Shown here: positions 38,542 through 47,092 of the stretch, piece by piece
Position numbering within the stretch: position 1 is the stretch's first letter
Layout of the letters: each line of letters opens with the position of its first letter
NCBI RefSeq assembly: GCF_000429485.1
Contig: NZ_KE386908.1
Span: 369,109 to 433,108 of the forward strand
Length of the DNA stretch: 64,000 nt
Direction: 5' to 3'
Source of the DNA: Aliagarivorans marinus DSM 23064
GTDB lineage: Bacteria; Pseudomonadota; Gammaproteobacteria; Enterobacterales; Celerinatantimonadaceae
The notes under the pieces: generated by a model
Database searches by the model: none
What the model was told of the DNA's origin: nothing
What the model saw: the letters and a program-made list of their open reading frames with translations, nothing else
Program-made: the position numbers and the translations under genes

Positions 38542-39227
38542 GATGGCTCCGGTAAACAGATATTGGTGATATAACGCGTGAAAATCGTGCTTAGCTCAGC
38601 GGCAACCAGCTCGCTGCCCTCAATAGGATGGCTGGCAAGCACCTCGGCTAACAGCTCGGGGGTGAGCGCCGCTAAGCAAGATTGGGCGCAACTATAATGG
38701 CTCAGGTGCCAAGGCTCAAATGCTACGCCACCTAAATCGTGCTGATAGGGATAAAAGAAGCCGTACTCTGCGGCATGTTGCTCCAGCCAGCGGGCCAATG
38801 GTGCTTGGCAGCCGCCAGCTTGATACTCAGGCTGAATTAATTCCAAGCGCTCACCTTCAGCCAGTAGTGCCGGCGAGTAGAGGTCGAAATCGGTGCCCCA
38901 ATGGTGGCGACTAGCCCCGGGCAGGGCTGACCAGCGTAAAATGGCGTGTAAGCGCTCGCTCTCGCTAAGGCTGTTGTAATCCAGGGCTTGGCTTTGGTCA
39001 TCGAGCAGGGTGCGCTGGCCCAGCCATTTGGCGTTCCAGATCCGCGCCTGAGCATCAAAGTCGCGAAAGCCACTGAATACCTCAAGCGCTAAGCCATCGC
39101 GCTGGGCGGCTTGGCGCAGCCTGCGCAGATCGTCGATAACCGCACGGTTGACCCAGCCCAGTTCGGCGTCTTCCAGCAGGTGTTCGCGGTGTAATCCGGT
39201 TAAGCTGAGTGGGTCAAGTGTGTGCAT
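38535..39227 (-). CDS. M15 family D-Ala-D-Ala carboxypeptidase (VanY-like)
   Basis: A 230-residue zinc peptidase. The zinc-binding pattern is visible as SRHHWGTDFDLYSP (His and Asp ligands, about 107-120) and EPWHLSHYS (catalytic Glu-x-x-His, about 170-178). VFSGFRDFDAQARIWNAKW is the family's substrate-loop region. No signal peptide is seen, so it may act in the cytoplasm on recycled muropeptides or be exported otherwise. The last base of the dapE stop and its start nearly coincide (39227). Confidence 0.87.
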   Translation of the reverse strand: MHTLDPLSLTGLHREHLLEDAELGWVNRAVIDDLRRLRQAAQRDGLALEVFSGFRDFDAQARIWNAKWLGQRTLLDDQSQALDYNSLSESERLHAILRWSALPGASRHHWGTDFDLYSPALLAEGERLELIQPEYQAGGCQAPLARWLEQHAAEYGFFYPYQHDLGGVAFEPWHLSHYSCAQSCLAALTPELLAEVLASHPIEGSELVAAELSTIFTRYITNICLPEPSC

Positions 39228-40369
39228 TAGCCGAGTACCTTCACCAACAGTTGGTAATACATCTCTTCAAGCTGCTCCAAGTCGGCCACTTTGACGCACT
39301 CGTTCACCTTGTGAATGGTGGCATTTACTGGCCCCAGCTCGACCACTTCGGTGCCCATCTTGGCAATAAAGCGACCGTCGGAGGTGCCGCCAGTGGTTAA
39401 AAACTCTGGCTGCTGCTTGGTGACGCTATAGACCGCATCACCGACTGCCGACAGGAACGGCCCTTCTTCGGTGAGGAAGGGGCGACCGTTGTAGGTCCAG
39501 TCGATGTCATAGTCCAAACCATGGGCATCCAGTACGTTCAGTACGCGCTTGATCAGCTGATCTTCCGTCGATTCGGTGGAGTAGCGGAAGTTAAACTGCA
39601 CCTTCAGCTCACCGGGGATCACGTTCGATGCGCCAGTGCCAGCGTGGATATTGGCAATCTGGAAGCTGGTGGGCGGGAAGAAGGCATTGCCATCATCCCA
39701 GTGGGTGGCTGCTAGCTCGGCCAGTGCCGGAGAGGCAAGGTGCACCGGGTTGCTGGCCAGGTGCGGATAGGCCACGTGGCCCTGCACGCCTTTTACCACC
39801 AAGTCGCCGGTTAGCGAGCCGCGACGGCCATTTTTCACCACATCGCCCACTTTGTGGGTGGAAGAGGGCTCGCCCACCAAACAGATGTCGATAAGCTCGT
39901 TGCGCGCCATCAGGGTGTCGACCACGCGGGTGGTGCCGTTAATAAACGGGCCTTCTTCATCGGAGGTAATCAAAAAGGCAATCGAGCCTTTGTGGTTGGG
40001 GTAGTCGCTAACAAAGCGCTCGGTGGCCACTTGCATGGCGGCCAACGAACCTTTCATATCGGCAGCACCACGACCGTGTAGGTAGCCGTCGATAACCGTT
40101 GGCTCAAACGGCGGTGTATGCCAGTGCTCAGCCGGGCCGGGTGGTACCACATCGGTGTGGCCGGCAAAGCAGAACAGTGGCTTCTCTTTACCGCGGCGGG
40201 CCCACATATTGGTGGTGTCTTCAAAGATCATCGGCTCGATATGAAAGCCATGCTGGGACAGGCGCTCGCCCATCATATCCTGTAGGCCACAATCTTCCGG
40301 AGTGACCGAGGGGCGTGAAATCAGCTCCTTGGCCAGCGTCAGTACTGCGCTATCTGCTTGCTTAGTCAT
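39227..40369 (-). CDS. dapE: Succinyl-diaminopimelate desuccinylase
   Basis: A 380-residue M20 di-zinc amidohydrolase that forms LL-diaminopimelate and succinate in lysine and peptidoglycan synthesis. Zinc and catalytic motifs: [32 protein letters not shown], and the dimerisation and C-terminal [14 protein letters not shown]. The start ATG 40369 has GAGG six bases upstream; the frame has an in-frame TTG two codons earlier. It overlaps yffB by eight bases, as in the conserved gammaproteobacterial yffB-dapE pair. Confidence 0.97.
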   Translation of the reverse strand: MTKQADSAVLTLAKELISRPSVTPEDCGLQDMMGERLSQHGFHIEPMIFEDTTNMWARRGKEKPLFCFAGHTDVVPPGPAEHWHTPPFEPTVIDGYLHGRGAADMKGSLAAMQVATERFVSDYPNHKGSIAFLITSDEEGPFINGTTRVVDTLMARNELIDICLVGEPSSTHKVGDVVKNGRRGSLTGDLVVKGVQGHVAYPHLASNPVHLASPALAELAATHWDDGNAFFPPTSFQIANIHAGTGASNVIPGELKVQFNFRYSTESTEDQLIKRVLNVLDAHGLDYDIDWTYNGRPFLTEEGPFLSAVGDAVYSVTKQQPEFLTTGGTSDGRFIAKMGTEVVELGPVNATIHKVNECVKVADLEQLEEMYYQLLVKVLG

Positions 40370-40727
40370 TGGCAACCTCGGCGAAAAACTGCTGGTACTG
40401 GTCGGCCTTAAAGCCGAGTAGCTGCTGCTCGCCAGCTACCAGTAGCGGGCGTTTAATCATTGCCGGGTGCTCCAGCATCAGGGCAATCGCCTTGGCTTGG
40501 TCCAGGCCGGCCTTTTGCTCGTCGCTCAGTTGGCGGAAGGTGGTGCCGCGCTTATTAAGCAGCGCTTCCCAGCCCAAGGTTTCGCACCATTGGGTCAGTT
40601 GGGCTTGTTCCAGACCGTCTTTGCGGTAGTCATGGAAGCTGTAATCAATGCCGTTGTCACTCAGCCAACGGCGCGCCTTGCGGATGGTGTCGCAGTTGCT
40701 GATACCAAAAACAGTCGGGTGTTGCAT
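40362..40727 (-). CDS. ArsC/Spx-family thioredoxin-fold protein YffB
   Basis: A 121-residue thioredoxin-fold protein of the arsenate-reductase-like family ([34 protein letters not shown]). The Cys in NCDTIRKA is kept, the usual single-Cys pattern. YffB has glutathione-linked weak activity in E. coli but no settled function. The close link to dapE is conserved in many relatives. It heads the four-gene operon running down to 37840. Confidence 0.9.
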   Translation of the reverse strand: MQHPTVFGISNCDTIRKARRWLSDNGIDYSFHDYRKDGLEQAQLTQWCETLGWEALLNKRGTTFRQLSDEQKAGLDQAKAIALMLEHPAMIKRPLLVAGEQQLLGFKADQYQQFFAEVAND

Positions 40728-40844
40728 GTTTCATCCAAGTTGAAAGAGTTGCAGGCATAATAGCAAAGAGCTGGGCCGCGCTGTAGCAACTTCACGTTAA
40801 CAACTGGCCCGATCTGGCTAACAACTTCAATAGACGCTGAGACT

Positions 40845-41876
40845 TCAACCGACCTCACTCTTGTGCAAGCTATGTTGCAGCGGTCGCTTAAACAGTGCGG
40901 GTGCCAGGTTGAGCAGGGTTAAGCGCATTACATGGCTGATGGCTACAAAGGCGGGTTCCAGCCCCAGCAGTAGCCCCACTGCTGTCATCGCCTCGACACT
41001 GCCGGGTGCCCAAGCTAGCAACAGCGCCTGCCAAGGTTTGTCGGTCATCAAGGTAAACAACAGGGCAAAGCCAAGGGTGATTAGCACGCCTTGCAAGGTA
41101 ATCACCAGCCCAGCACGGGCGTAGCGGCCGGCTTCGCGCCAGCTGGCTTGCACCAGCCGAGAGCCCATCAGCACGCCAAGAATCGAGGTCGCCATGCTAA
41201 GCAGAGGAACTGGCACCAGTACATCGCCGCCCATCACATAGCTGTTATACAAAGCGGCAACCAACAGCGCGGTCAGCATATACGGGGCAGGAATACCTAA
41301 ACGTACCGCCAGCTTGCCTGCGAGTATGGCCAATACGCCGAGCACTAAGAGGTGGGGGATATCTTGCTGCAGTAGCTGATGGCTTAGGTTGTCGGCGGCC
41401 TCGCCACCGCTGGCAATATAGCCAGCAATTAGCATTAATAGCAGTAACCGCACTGAATGGGCGAAAGCAACTCGAGGGGAGGGGTTCTGTTGGGATTCGC
41501 TAATCATCAGCACTACGCCCAGAGCGCCAGGCACCGCGCCTAGCATCGCCTCGAACGAGGGCCATTTTTCGCGCCGTACCAACCACAGGTAGTTAGCGGT
41601 GGTTTGGCTCAGCATACACAGCACCAAGCCGCAGAATAACAATAGTGAGAAGGAGTTAAGAAGCTCTTGCACGCCAATCGACAGACCAATGCTTATGCCG
41701 AGGATGATCTGCACTACGGTGATTAAAGGCCGTGGCAGGCGCACCTGCTGCCGGGTCAGTTTCAGGAACACCACTACCGCGATGGAGGCCCCAAACAGCT
41801 CCCCCATGGGCAGGGCGAGCCATCTGCCAATCCAAGCGCCTAATAAACCCACCACCAAGGTGACCACAATCATCAT
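40845..41876 (-). CDS. AbrB-type polytopic membrane protein
   Basis: A 343-residue protein with about ten hydrophobic segments in two internally repeated halves, each with the family pattern seen in LGAVPGALGVVLMISE and AWAPGSVEAMTAVG. It belongs to the AbrB_dup family often labelled 'ammonia monooxygenase' or 'AbrB transcriptional regulator', both misleading names. Transport or membrane functions have been suggested. It starts 118 bases upstream of yffB on the same strand but is probably a separate unit. Confidence 0.82.
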   Translation of the reverse strand: MMIVVTLVVGLLGAWIGRWLALPMGELFGASIAVVVFLKLTRQQVRLPRPLITVVQIILGISIGLSIGVQELLNSFSLLLFCGLVLCMLSQTTANYLWLVRREKWPSFEAMLGAVPGALGVVLMISESQQNPSPRVAFAHSVRLLLLMLIAGYIASGGEAADNLSHQLLQQDIPHLLVLGVLAILAGKLAVRLGIPAPYMLTALLVAALYNSYVMGGDVLVPVPLLSMATSILGVLMGSRLVQASWREAGRYARAGLVITLQGVLITLGFALLFTLMTDKPWQALLLAWAPGSVEAMTAVGLLLGLEPAFVAISHVMRLTLLNLAPALFKRPLQHSLHKSEVG

Positions 41877-42076
41877 CAGCTACCACTCTACAACTACTGC
41901 CGGTAGCCAATAGGTTACCACTAAAGTAATAAACCAAGATGAACAACCTTGCGGGCGAGTCAATGCAGTGGCGTGGTTTGTTGAATTGCCGAAGGGCGTA
42001 GCGTGGAGGTTGCTAGCGCTTACTCACCGGTAGAGCGAGAGCGGCCTTAGACAAAGGTCTAAACTGCTGGTCGCGC

Positions 42077-42090
42077 ATGATTCAGATCAA
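42077..42090 (+). promoter_or_regulatory. FNR-box-like sequence upstream of ompW
   Basis: ATGATTCAGATCAA differs from the FNR consensus TTGATNNNNATCAA at one position. It lies 75 bases before the ompW start. FNR is known to control ompW in E. coli, which makes the match more credible. Confidence 0.5.
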
Positions 42091-42164
42091 AACATTGCGT
42101 TAACAAATGTCACATCGTGGTCACGCTATTGAGAGGTAAATATAACAATCAAAGGATGGCAAGG

Positions 42165-42800
42165 ATGAAAAGAACGTTAATTGCAGTGGCAACCCTCAGC
42201 ACCCTACTGGCAGCCCCCGCTTTCTCCCATGAACAAGGCACATTTCTGTTTCGCTTCGGCGCAGCAGGCGTGCTGCCCAATGAGAGCAGCGACGACGTAC
42301 TCGGCGCAGGCGAGTTTAAGATCGATGACAACTACCAACTGGGCCTGACCTTCGGCTATATGCTCACCGACAATATCGCGGTCGAGCTGCTCGCCGCCAC
42401 GCCCTTTAAGCACACCGTATCGCTAAATGGCGTGGGCGATATCGCCGAGATCAAACACCTGCCACCCACCTTGATGCTGGAATACTACTTTGGCAATGCT
42501 CAAAGCCAGTGGCGCCCGTATGCGGGGATCGGCCTCAACTACACCACCTTCTTTAGCGAAAAGCTAAGTGGTACAGCGCAAGACTTGGGGCTGTCGGATA
42601 TCTCCCTGGATGACTCTTGGGGTGTTGCCGTGAACGTGGGTCTGGACTATCAAATCAACGACCGCTGGTTTGTCGGCGGCTCGCTATGGTGGGCGGATAT
42701 CAATACCGATGTGAATGTGAAGGTCGGTGGCTCTCCGGTGAGTATCAGCACCGAGGTAGACCCTTGGGTGGTGATGTTGTCGGCGGGGTATAAGTTTTAG
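42165..42800 (+). CDS. ompW: OmpW-family outer membrane protein
   Basis: A 211-residue eight-stranded beta-barrel. The start ATG 42165 has AAGGA eight bases upstream and gives a signal peptide (MKRTLIAVATLSTLLAAPAFS). Typical OmpW features: FRFGAAGVLPNESSDDV, the KIDDNYQLGLTFGYMLTDNIAVELLAATPFKH stretch, PTLMLEYYFG, WRPYAGIGLNYTTFF and the C-terminal aromatic residue (AGYKF) needed for barrel insertion. OmpW forms a narrow hydrophobic channel and is linked to anaerobic and osmotic responses. Confidence 0.94.
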   Translation: MKRTLIAVATLSTLLAAPAFSHEQGTFLFRFGAAGVLPNESSDDVLGAGEFKIDDNYQLGLTFGYMLTDNIAVELLAATPFKHTVSLNGVGDIAEIKHLPPTLMLEYYFGNAQSQWRPYAGIGLNYTTFFSEKLSGTAQDLGLSDISLDDSWGVAVNVGLDYQINDRWFVGGSLWWADINTDVNVKVGGSPVSISTEVDPWVVMLSAGYKF

Positions 42801-42974
42801 CAGCAGTAACGAGAGTCTTTGATAAAAAGGCCACGATTTTGACCGGGCATGGTTAAATCGTGGCCCTTACTGGCATTTGGGTTCCATCGGTGCACCAACT
42901 AGGCAGATAGTTGTAACGATGTCGCTTCTTCCACCGAGCTACGTCCAAGTTTATCAATCAGCAACGTTAGTTAA
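42801..42974. other. Intergenic region after ompW
   Basis: A stretch of 174 bases between convergent genes. An AT-rich imperfect repeat (CCACGATTT and AAATCGTGG, near 42830-42862) may end ompW. Nothing else is visible. Confidence 0.35.
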
Positions 42975-43361
42975 TTAGGTAATGGCTGTAGCAATAGCTT
43001 GAGCTTGTTGGTCGAAGATGGCCAACACCGAGTTTTTGTTAGATTTAGCGACACTGATCCACTGAAACCCCGTTTCATCGGAGTGCCGAAACTCAATTTG
43101 AAGCTCATAGCGGTAGCTGGTTAGCAGTGCTCCTATCACACCAAGGCAAAATGATAGCGGACCGAAAAATCTACCAAAACCTTCGGGGCAGATTATCCAG
43201 ACAATGCTGGATACGACTAGGCCAATGGCGATGATTCGAACAATTGAACTTACTAAGGAGTTTTTCACGAACCGGGCATTGCGAATTCTGTTTAGATTGT
43301 ACTCGTCATCTTTAAACGATAACTTATTGTCTTGGATGATAAAATCGTCTTGAGTAATCAT
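42975..43361 (-). CDS. Small membrane protein resembling DUF6232 family
   Basis: A 128-residue protein: a short N-terminal beta-rich part (DDFIIQDNKLSFKDDEYNLNRIRNARF), two helices (about 36-80), and a C-terminal part with QIEFRHSDETGFQWISVAKSNKNSVLAIFDQQAQAIATAI. The same layout occurs in the 123-residue protein at 45227-45598, so the two may be relatives, both resembling DUF6232. The function is unknown. It is an isolated gene, convergent with ompW. Confidence 0.65.
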   Translation of the reverse strand: MITQDDFIIQDNKLSFKDDEYNLNRIRNARFVKNSLVSSIVRIIAIGLVVSSIVWIICPEGFGRFFGPLSFCLGVIGALLTSYRYELQIEFRHSDETGFQWISVAKSNKNSVLAIFDQQAQAIATAIT

Positions 43362-43602
43362 ACAGCTTCCTTGTCATACCTTATGAGAATCCATTCAGGC
43401 TAGATACTTGTCTAACAATATAAATAATCATATCAATATGCTGCGATGACTTCGACTTCTATGAGGCTAGGTTGGCCCGCTCAAGTCAGTTCTCGTTGAT
43501 AAGTATAGGATTGTCGGTGGTTGACAAGGGGTGATGGCACTCCGACGAGTATTAGTACAAAGGTGGCCTTTAGGTGGTGGTGTTTACGGCGTTTAGTTAA
43601 GA

Positions 43603-43631
43603 GCTAAGGCAAGAGGGCCGCTTGCCTTAGC
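43603..43631. terminator. Inverted repeat past the protease gene
   Basis: Perfect 11-bp arms GCTAAGGCAAG and CTTGCCTTAGC with a 7-nt loop lie just beyond the protease stop codon. No clear T-run follows, so intrinsic termination is uncertain. Confidence 0.55.
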
Positions 43632-43643
43632 AGCGAGTTTTAT

Positions 43644-44597
43644 CTAGCGGAGATGGAGTCGTTGCTGAACAAGCAAAGTGCCTGCGAGTATTAGACTAAG
43701 CAGCAGACCGGTGCTTCCACCACTACTGCCACCGCCATTACCACCTGAAGCAGATGATTGGCCAGAGACCGAGTCTGGTTCAATACCCTCGCCCGACATG
43801 ACTTGTCTAAGCCAAGGAGACATGCTTCCCACATCCGCATACCCACTGAGGCCCTCATCGCACTCACATGGCGCCCAGCTGGAGATGCCGACAACATGAT
43901 AGGAACCTGGCTCGCCCCAAAGCAGCGGCCCTCCACTGTCGCCTGCGCAAATACTTTTACTTTCATCAAGCGTGCATACCATCGTATCGGTGACTTGATT
44001 GGCCACCAAGCTGCATTCCTGATTACTGATTAGCGGCGCATCTATTTGCATCAGTGCCGATGGTGACGTGAAATCTTCTCTTCCAGTCGTAGAGCCAAAA
44101 CCGATAGCTGTGAGCTTGTCTTGAACAACTAAAAACGATTCAGGGACGGGTACGTCCAACAGAGTAGGAAAGTTACTCGGATCGAAATCTAGTTGCGCTT
44201 GTTTGAGTTTTAGTAGAGCTAAGTCGCGGTCAACCGTAGTTTTACTCCCATCACTCGGTTGATAGTTAGGGTGGATGTACACTTCTTCTACGAACTCTTT
44301 GCTCTCCTCAGAGGTCTCATAGGTGCGGATCTCTAACGAAACTCGGATGTCGTCAGCAGGGTACGCTTTGCGATTGCCGTCATTAGTGACGCAATGACCG
44401 GCTGTTAGCACCCACTCTGGGCTGAGTAGCACTCCGCCACACTGTAGATGTGTCCCCCCATAGGCGAATATCTTCACAAAAAACGGAAAGTGTGAGGTAT
44501 CAGCCTCATCCCCGTCGATGATTCTGGCTTGCTTTTCACCGGCAACACTCTGCAGGCAAAAGCAAGCCAACAGCAACACAATAAAACGTACGCGCAT
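43644..44597 (-). CDS. Secreted trypsin-like serine protease with GlyGly-CTERM tail
   Basis: A 317-residue S1A protease. I start at ATG 44597 (AAAGGA upstream), which gives the signal peptide MRVRFIVLLLACFCLQSVAG; the frame is open for 32 more codons. The mature N-terminus RIIDGDEAD resembles an activation site. Catalytic triad: His in TAGHCV, Asp in DRDLALLKL, Ser in CAGDSGGPL. The C-terminus is a Gly/Ser-rich stretch (SGGNGGGSSGGS), a hydrophobic helix and a basic end (QQRLHLR), the GlyGly-CTERM signal processed by rhombosortase in marine gammaproteobacteria, which directs surface attachment or secretion. Confidence 0.9.
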   Translation of the reverse strand: MRVRFIVLLLACFCLQSVAGEKQARIIDGDEADTSHFPFFVKIFAYGGTHLQCGGVLLSPEWVLTAGHCVTNDGNRKAYPADDIRVSLEIRTYETSEESKEFVEEVYIHPNYQPSDGSKTTVDRDLALLKLKQAQLDFDPSNFPTLLDVPVPESFLVVQDKLTAIGFGSTTGREDFTSPSALMQIDAPLISNQECSLVANQVTDTMVCTLDESKSICAGDSGGPLLWGEPGSYHVVGISSWAPCECDEGLSGYADVGSMSPWLRQVMSGEGIEPDSVSGQSSASGGNGGGSSGGSTGLLLSLILAGTLLVQQRLHLR

Positions 44598-45226
44598 AGC
44601 AATTTCCTTTTGCTTATCTTTGATATTTATAGGAATTATTGAAGCTGCCACAATGCAATCTGTGTCAGCTTTAGGTGGAGCGAGTAAGAGCAAGGCTTAA
44701 AAATACGTGGTACAAAGGGGTTGGTTTATAGCGGTACCCTATGGAGTATCCCGTTATTTTTAGGCGTCCTGCCAGTAGGCATTATGCCCAGCTTAAGGGG
44801 ACTGGCACTAACACCCCATCTCATAATTGTTAAGTGAATCAATTAAAATAAATATGCTTATCAGTAAGTTGCGCTTATGGTTTCAATAAAAATGCAGCGT
44901 AATTTGCGTATGCAGTTACAGTTATCAGTATCAAACTTAAGTGGGCAGCTCATCGCTGAAGCGCATAGTTAGCAACGGCTTTGATGCACCTAGTTTCATC
45001 CTTTCTTCACCAGCTTGACTATTTTTCCATCACTATCACTAACTCATTGATTTCATATTGAAGTCGCCGCTTTGGGCTGCCTACATTGATGATATCCAGC
45101 ATCTTGCTTGGGCGTTGTGCGTGGTCTTGAACATGCCTTTAAGCAGTGATGCCAATCCGTTAGTGAGGGCTTGCCGCCCTTGGTGTATGACGGAGTCGTC
45201 ATAGTGATAAGCCAGAGGAAACAGCG
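44598..45226. other. Intergenic region between the protease and the second DUF6232-like gene
   Basis: About 630 bases. No coding signal convinced me. The short repeat TGCCAGT/ACTGGCA occurs near 44769-44806, and AT-rich sequence from about 44815 to 44930 could hold a promoter. I see nothing else to name. Confidence 0.4.
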
Positions 45227-45598
45227 ATGGAAGAGAAGGTCATTCTTGATAAGGGTAAGGTCTGCGTCTCGAACAATAAGTTTGTGGTGGACGACCAAAG
45301 CTACGATATGGCGGCGATTAAGTCGGTCAAAACCACGGTGACAAAAGGCAATAAGCTTCCTGGCGTGGTGATAGGTTTTGCGGGACTGATGATTATGTTG
45401 GCCGCCAAACAGCTCATTATCGGCTTGGCGGTCGCCGCGGCGGGGATCTATTTGGCGATTAATGCCAAGGACCGTTTCTCGGTGGTACTCAGTACCGAGT
45501 CTGGCGATGACAATGCCCTCACCAGCAATAACCGCGAGCATATCGAGAGCATTGTTGCGGCGCTGAATGAGTCGATCTTGAGTCGAGTGTATAACTGA
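45227..45598 (+). CDS. Small membrane protein resembling DUF6232 family
   Basis: A 123-residue protein. The N-terminal beta-hairpin (MEEKVILDKGKVCVSNNKFVVDDQSYDMAAIKSVKTT) is followed by two hydrophobic helices (about 48-82) and a C-terminal segment (DRFSVVLSTESGDDNALTSNNREHIESIVAALNESI), the pattern of DUF6232 proteins. The function is unknown. AGAGGAAAC is an appropriate Shine-Dalgarno. A second protein with the same layout is encoded at 42975-43361. Confidence 0.75.
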   Translation: MEEKVILDKGKVCVSNNKFVVDDQSYDMAAIKSVKTTVTKGNKLPGVVIGFAGLMIMLAAKQLIIGLAVAAAGIYLAINAKDRFSVVLSTESGDDNALTSNNREHIESIVAALNESILSRVYN

Positions 45599-45621
45599 CG
45601 TTAACGCTGCGAGGATACAAC

Positions 45622-45643
45622 AATGGCCTTGAACAAGGCCATT
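45622..45643. terminator. Hairpin between the DUF6232-like gene and the desaturase
   Basis: AATGGCCTT-GAAC-AAGGCCATT is a perfect 9-bp dyad between convergent genes. No T-run, so the type of termination is uncertain. Confidence 0.5.
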
Positions 45644-45666
45644 GGGTGATTACCTGTTAATACGCC

Positions 45667-46794
45667 CTAGGCGTACTGGTGGGCAAAGCTGCGCCACATG
45701 CGTTTTTGCTGGGCCAGCCGAGCTTTGGCCATGCGGTAACGGGCTTTTAGGATGGCCCGCTCATAGCGCTGGCCGATGTCCTGTTTCTTCAGCTCCATCA
45801 TCCGTTTTTTCATGTCGTAGTACTCCGACATATTGCTGAGCAGCTGCTCGTAGTGCCCCTGCAGCTTGGTGGCAAGCTGGCCGTAGTCGGCGCGCTTGCT
45901 GAGCTTTTGCTTTAGCCCTTCCATTTGCTGGCGGTAACGGGCCTTCTCAATCTTGTCGCGCGATACCGTGCGCAGCTTGCTGCATAGCCCAATCATCGCC
46001 CCGCTTTTAATCAACCACTTGGTGGGATCGTACTGCCACCAGTAGATGCCATTACGATAATCGTTTTCGAACAGGTGGTGGAAATTATGGTAGCCCTCGC
46101 CAAAGGTGAACACCGCTAGCACGGGATTGTCACGAGCTGTGTTGTTACTGGTAAAGGGCTGCGAACCCCAGAAGTGGGCCAGCGAATTGATAAAGAAAGT
46201 GGTGTGGTGGGTGAGCACCAAACGCAGCACGCCAACCACCAGTACCATGCCTAACACATCACCGTAGATAAGCCCAAGGCCAATCGGCAGCGCCAGGTTG
46301 GCGGTAATAGCCAGCAACAGATAGTGGCGATGCTGCCACATCACAACCGCATCTTTTTGCAAGTCGCGGCAGTTGCTGTAGTCGTTGCTCTGCTGGCCAT
46401 GGTAGTTACGCAGCATCCAGCCGATATGGCTGTACCACAGGCCACGCTTGGCCGAGTAGGGGTCTTTGTCGTTGTTATCGACATGGCGATGGTGGATGCG
46501 GTGATCGGAAGACCAGTGCAGCACGCTGTTTTGCAGGGCGAGGGCACCGCCGATGGCGAAGATCACCCGCAGCACCGGGTGGGCTTGGTAGGCCTTGTGT
46601 GACCAGAGGCGGTGGTAACCCGCGGTGATCGATAAGTTAGCAAAGCTGAAGGCTGCAAGTAGCCACCACCAATGGGCGACGCTGTAGCCGTGGCTCAGTC
46701 CGTACCAAGGCACGGCTATCGCCGCAACGAGAAAGGTGGCAACGAACAGAATTAGGTTGGTCCAAATCAACGGGGGTTTTTGCATCTCAGCCAT
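45667..46794 (-). CDS. Membrane fatty-acid desaturase (stearoyl-CoA desaturase type)
   Basis: A 375-residue di-iron desaturase with the three His boxes: HRLWSH, HRIHHRH and HNFHH (the last as GYHNFHH). Four hydrophobic helices precede a long, highly charged C-terminal extension (about the last 90 residues, rich in Lys, Arg and Leu, probably coiled coil). It probably introduces a double bond into acyl chains for membrane fluidity. The start is ATG 46794; the frame continues upstream, but that part overlaps the promoter and two operator-like palindromes. It is an isolated gene. Confidence 0.92.
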   Translation of the reverse strand: MAEMQKPPLIWTNLILFVATFLVAAIAVPWYGLSHGYSVAHWWWLLAAFSFANLSITAGYHRLWSHKAYQAHPVLRVIFAIGGALALQNSVLHWSSDHRIHHRHVDNNDKDPYSAKRGLWYSHIGWMLRNYHGQQSNDYSNCRDLQKDAVVMWQHRHYLLLAITANLALPIGLGLIYGDVLGMVLVVGVLRLVLTHHTTFFINSLAHFWGSQPFTSNNTARDNPVLAVFTFGEGYHNFHHLFENDYRNGIYWWQYDPTKWLIKSGAMIGLCSKLRTVSRDKIEKARYRQQMEGLKQKLSKRADYGQLATKLQGHYEQLLSNMSEYYDMKKRMMELKKQDIGQRYERAILKARYRMAKARLAQQKRMWRSFAHQYA

Positions 46795-46806
46795 GGCAAT
46801 TAATTC

Positions 46807-46854
46807 AGCGTACAAGTGTGCGCTTAATGTAGTCAGCGTACACGTGTAAGTCAA
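46807..46854 (-). promoter_or_regulatory. Desaturase promoter with two FabR/DesT-like operators
   Basis: On the minus strand TTGACT (46849-46854), a 17-nt spacer and TACATT (46826-46831). Two palindromic sites share the core AGCGTACAnGTGT: AGCGTACAAGTGTGCGCT at 46807-46824, near the predicted start, and AGCGTACACGTGTAAG at 46835-46850, in the spacer and -35. This is the geometry of a promoter repressed by a FabR-type regulator of unsaturated fatty acids. Confidence 0.7.
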
Positions 46855-47048
46855 GATTTGCTTAACGTTTAAGCTGGCATCGACACGCGTAACTCATCAA
46901 ATCTCATATTTTGCATTTCGTATCGGAGAGAGGGGCATGCAGTGGAACAAAAGTATAGGCACGAATTGCCGAGTGGGGAGGGGTATAAGGAAGGGAATGA
47001 GAAGATGGGGCGAAGCAGGAAGGTAGGGAAGCCACAACTTGCAGGCAC

Positions 47049-47077
47049 AAAAAAGGCAGGTGGTTAACCTGCCTTTT
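47049..47077 (-). terminator. Terminator of the FCD regulator gene
   Basis: On the minus strand AAAAGGCAGG-TTAACCA-CCTGCCTTTTTT, about 16 bases past the stop codon. Confidence 0.88.
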
Positions 47078-47092
47078 CGAGATATTAAGTGC

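Noticed and set aside
44815-44930. AT-rich stretch that could suggest an origin or transfer scar
   Set aside because: It has no repeats, direct duplications or mobile genes and fits an ordinary promoter region.
45053-45541. 162-codon open frame on the minus strand over the DUF6232-like gene
   Set aside because: It is a shadow of the plus-strand gene at 45227-45598; the plus frame has the Shine-Dalgarno, hydrophobic helices and family pattern.
46936-47025. 29-codon frame with a GAGAGAGG upstream sequence
   Set aside because: The product is short and strongly basic with no recognisable motif; the sequence is purine-rich spacer, so the match to a ribosome binding site is probably chance.
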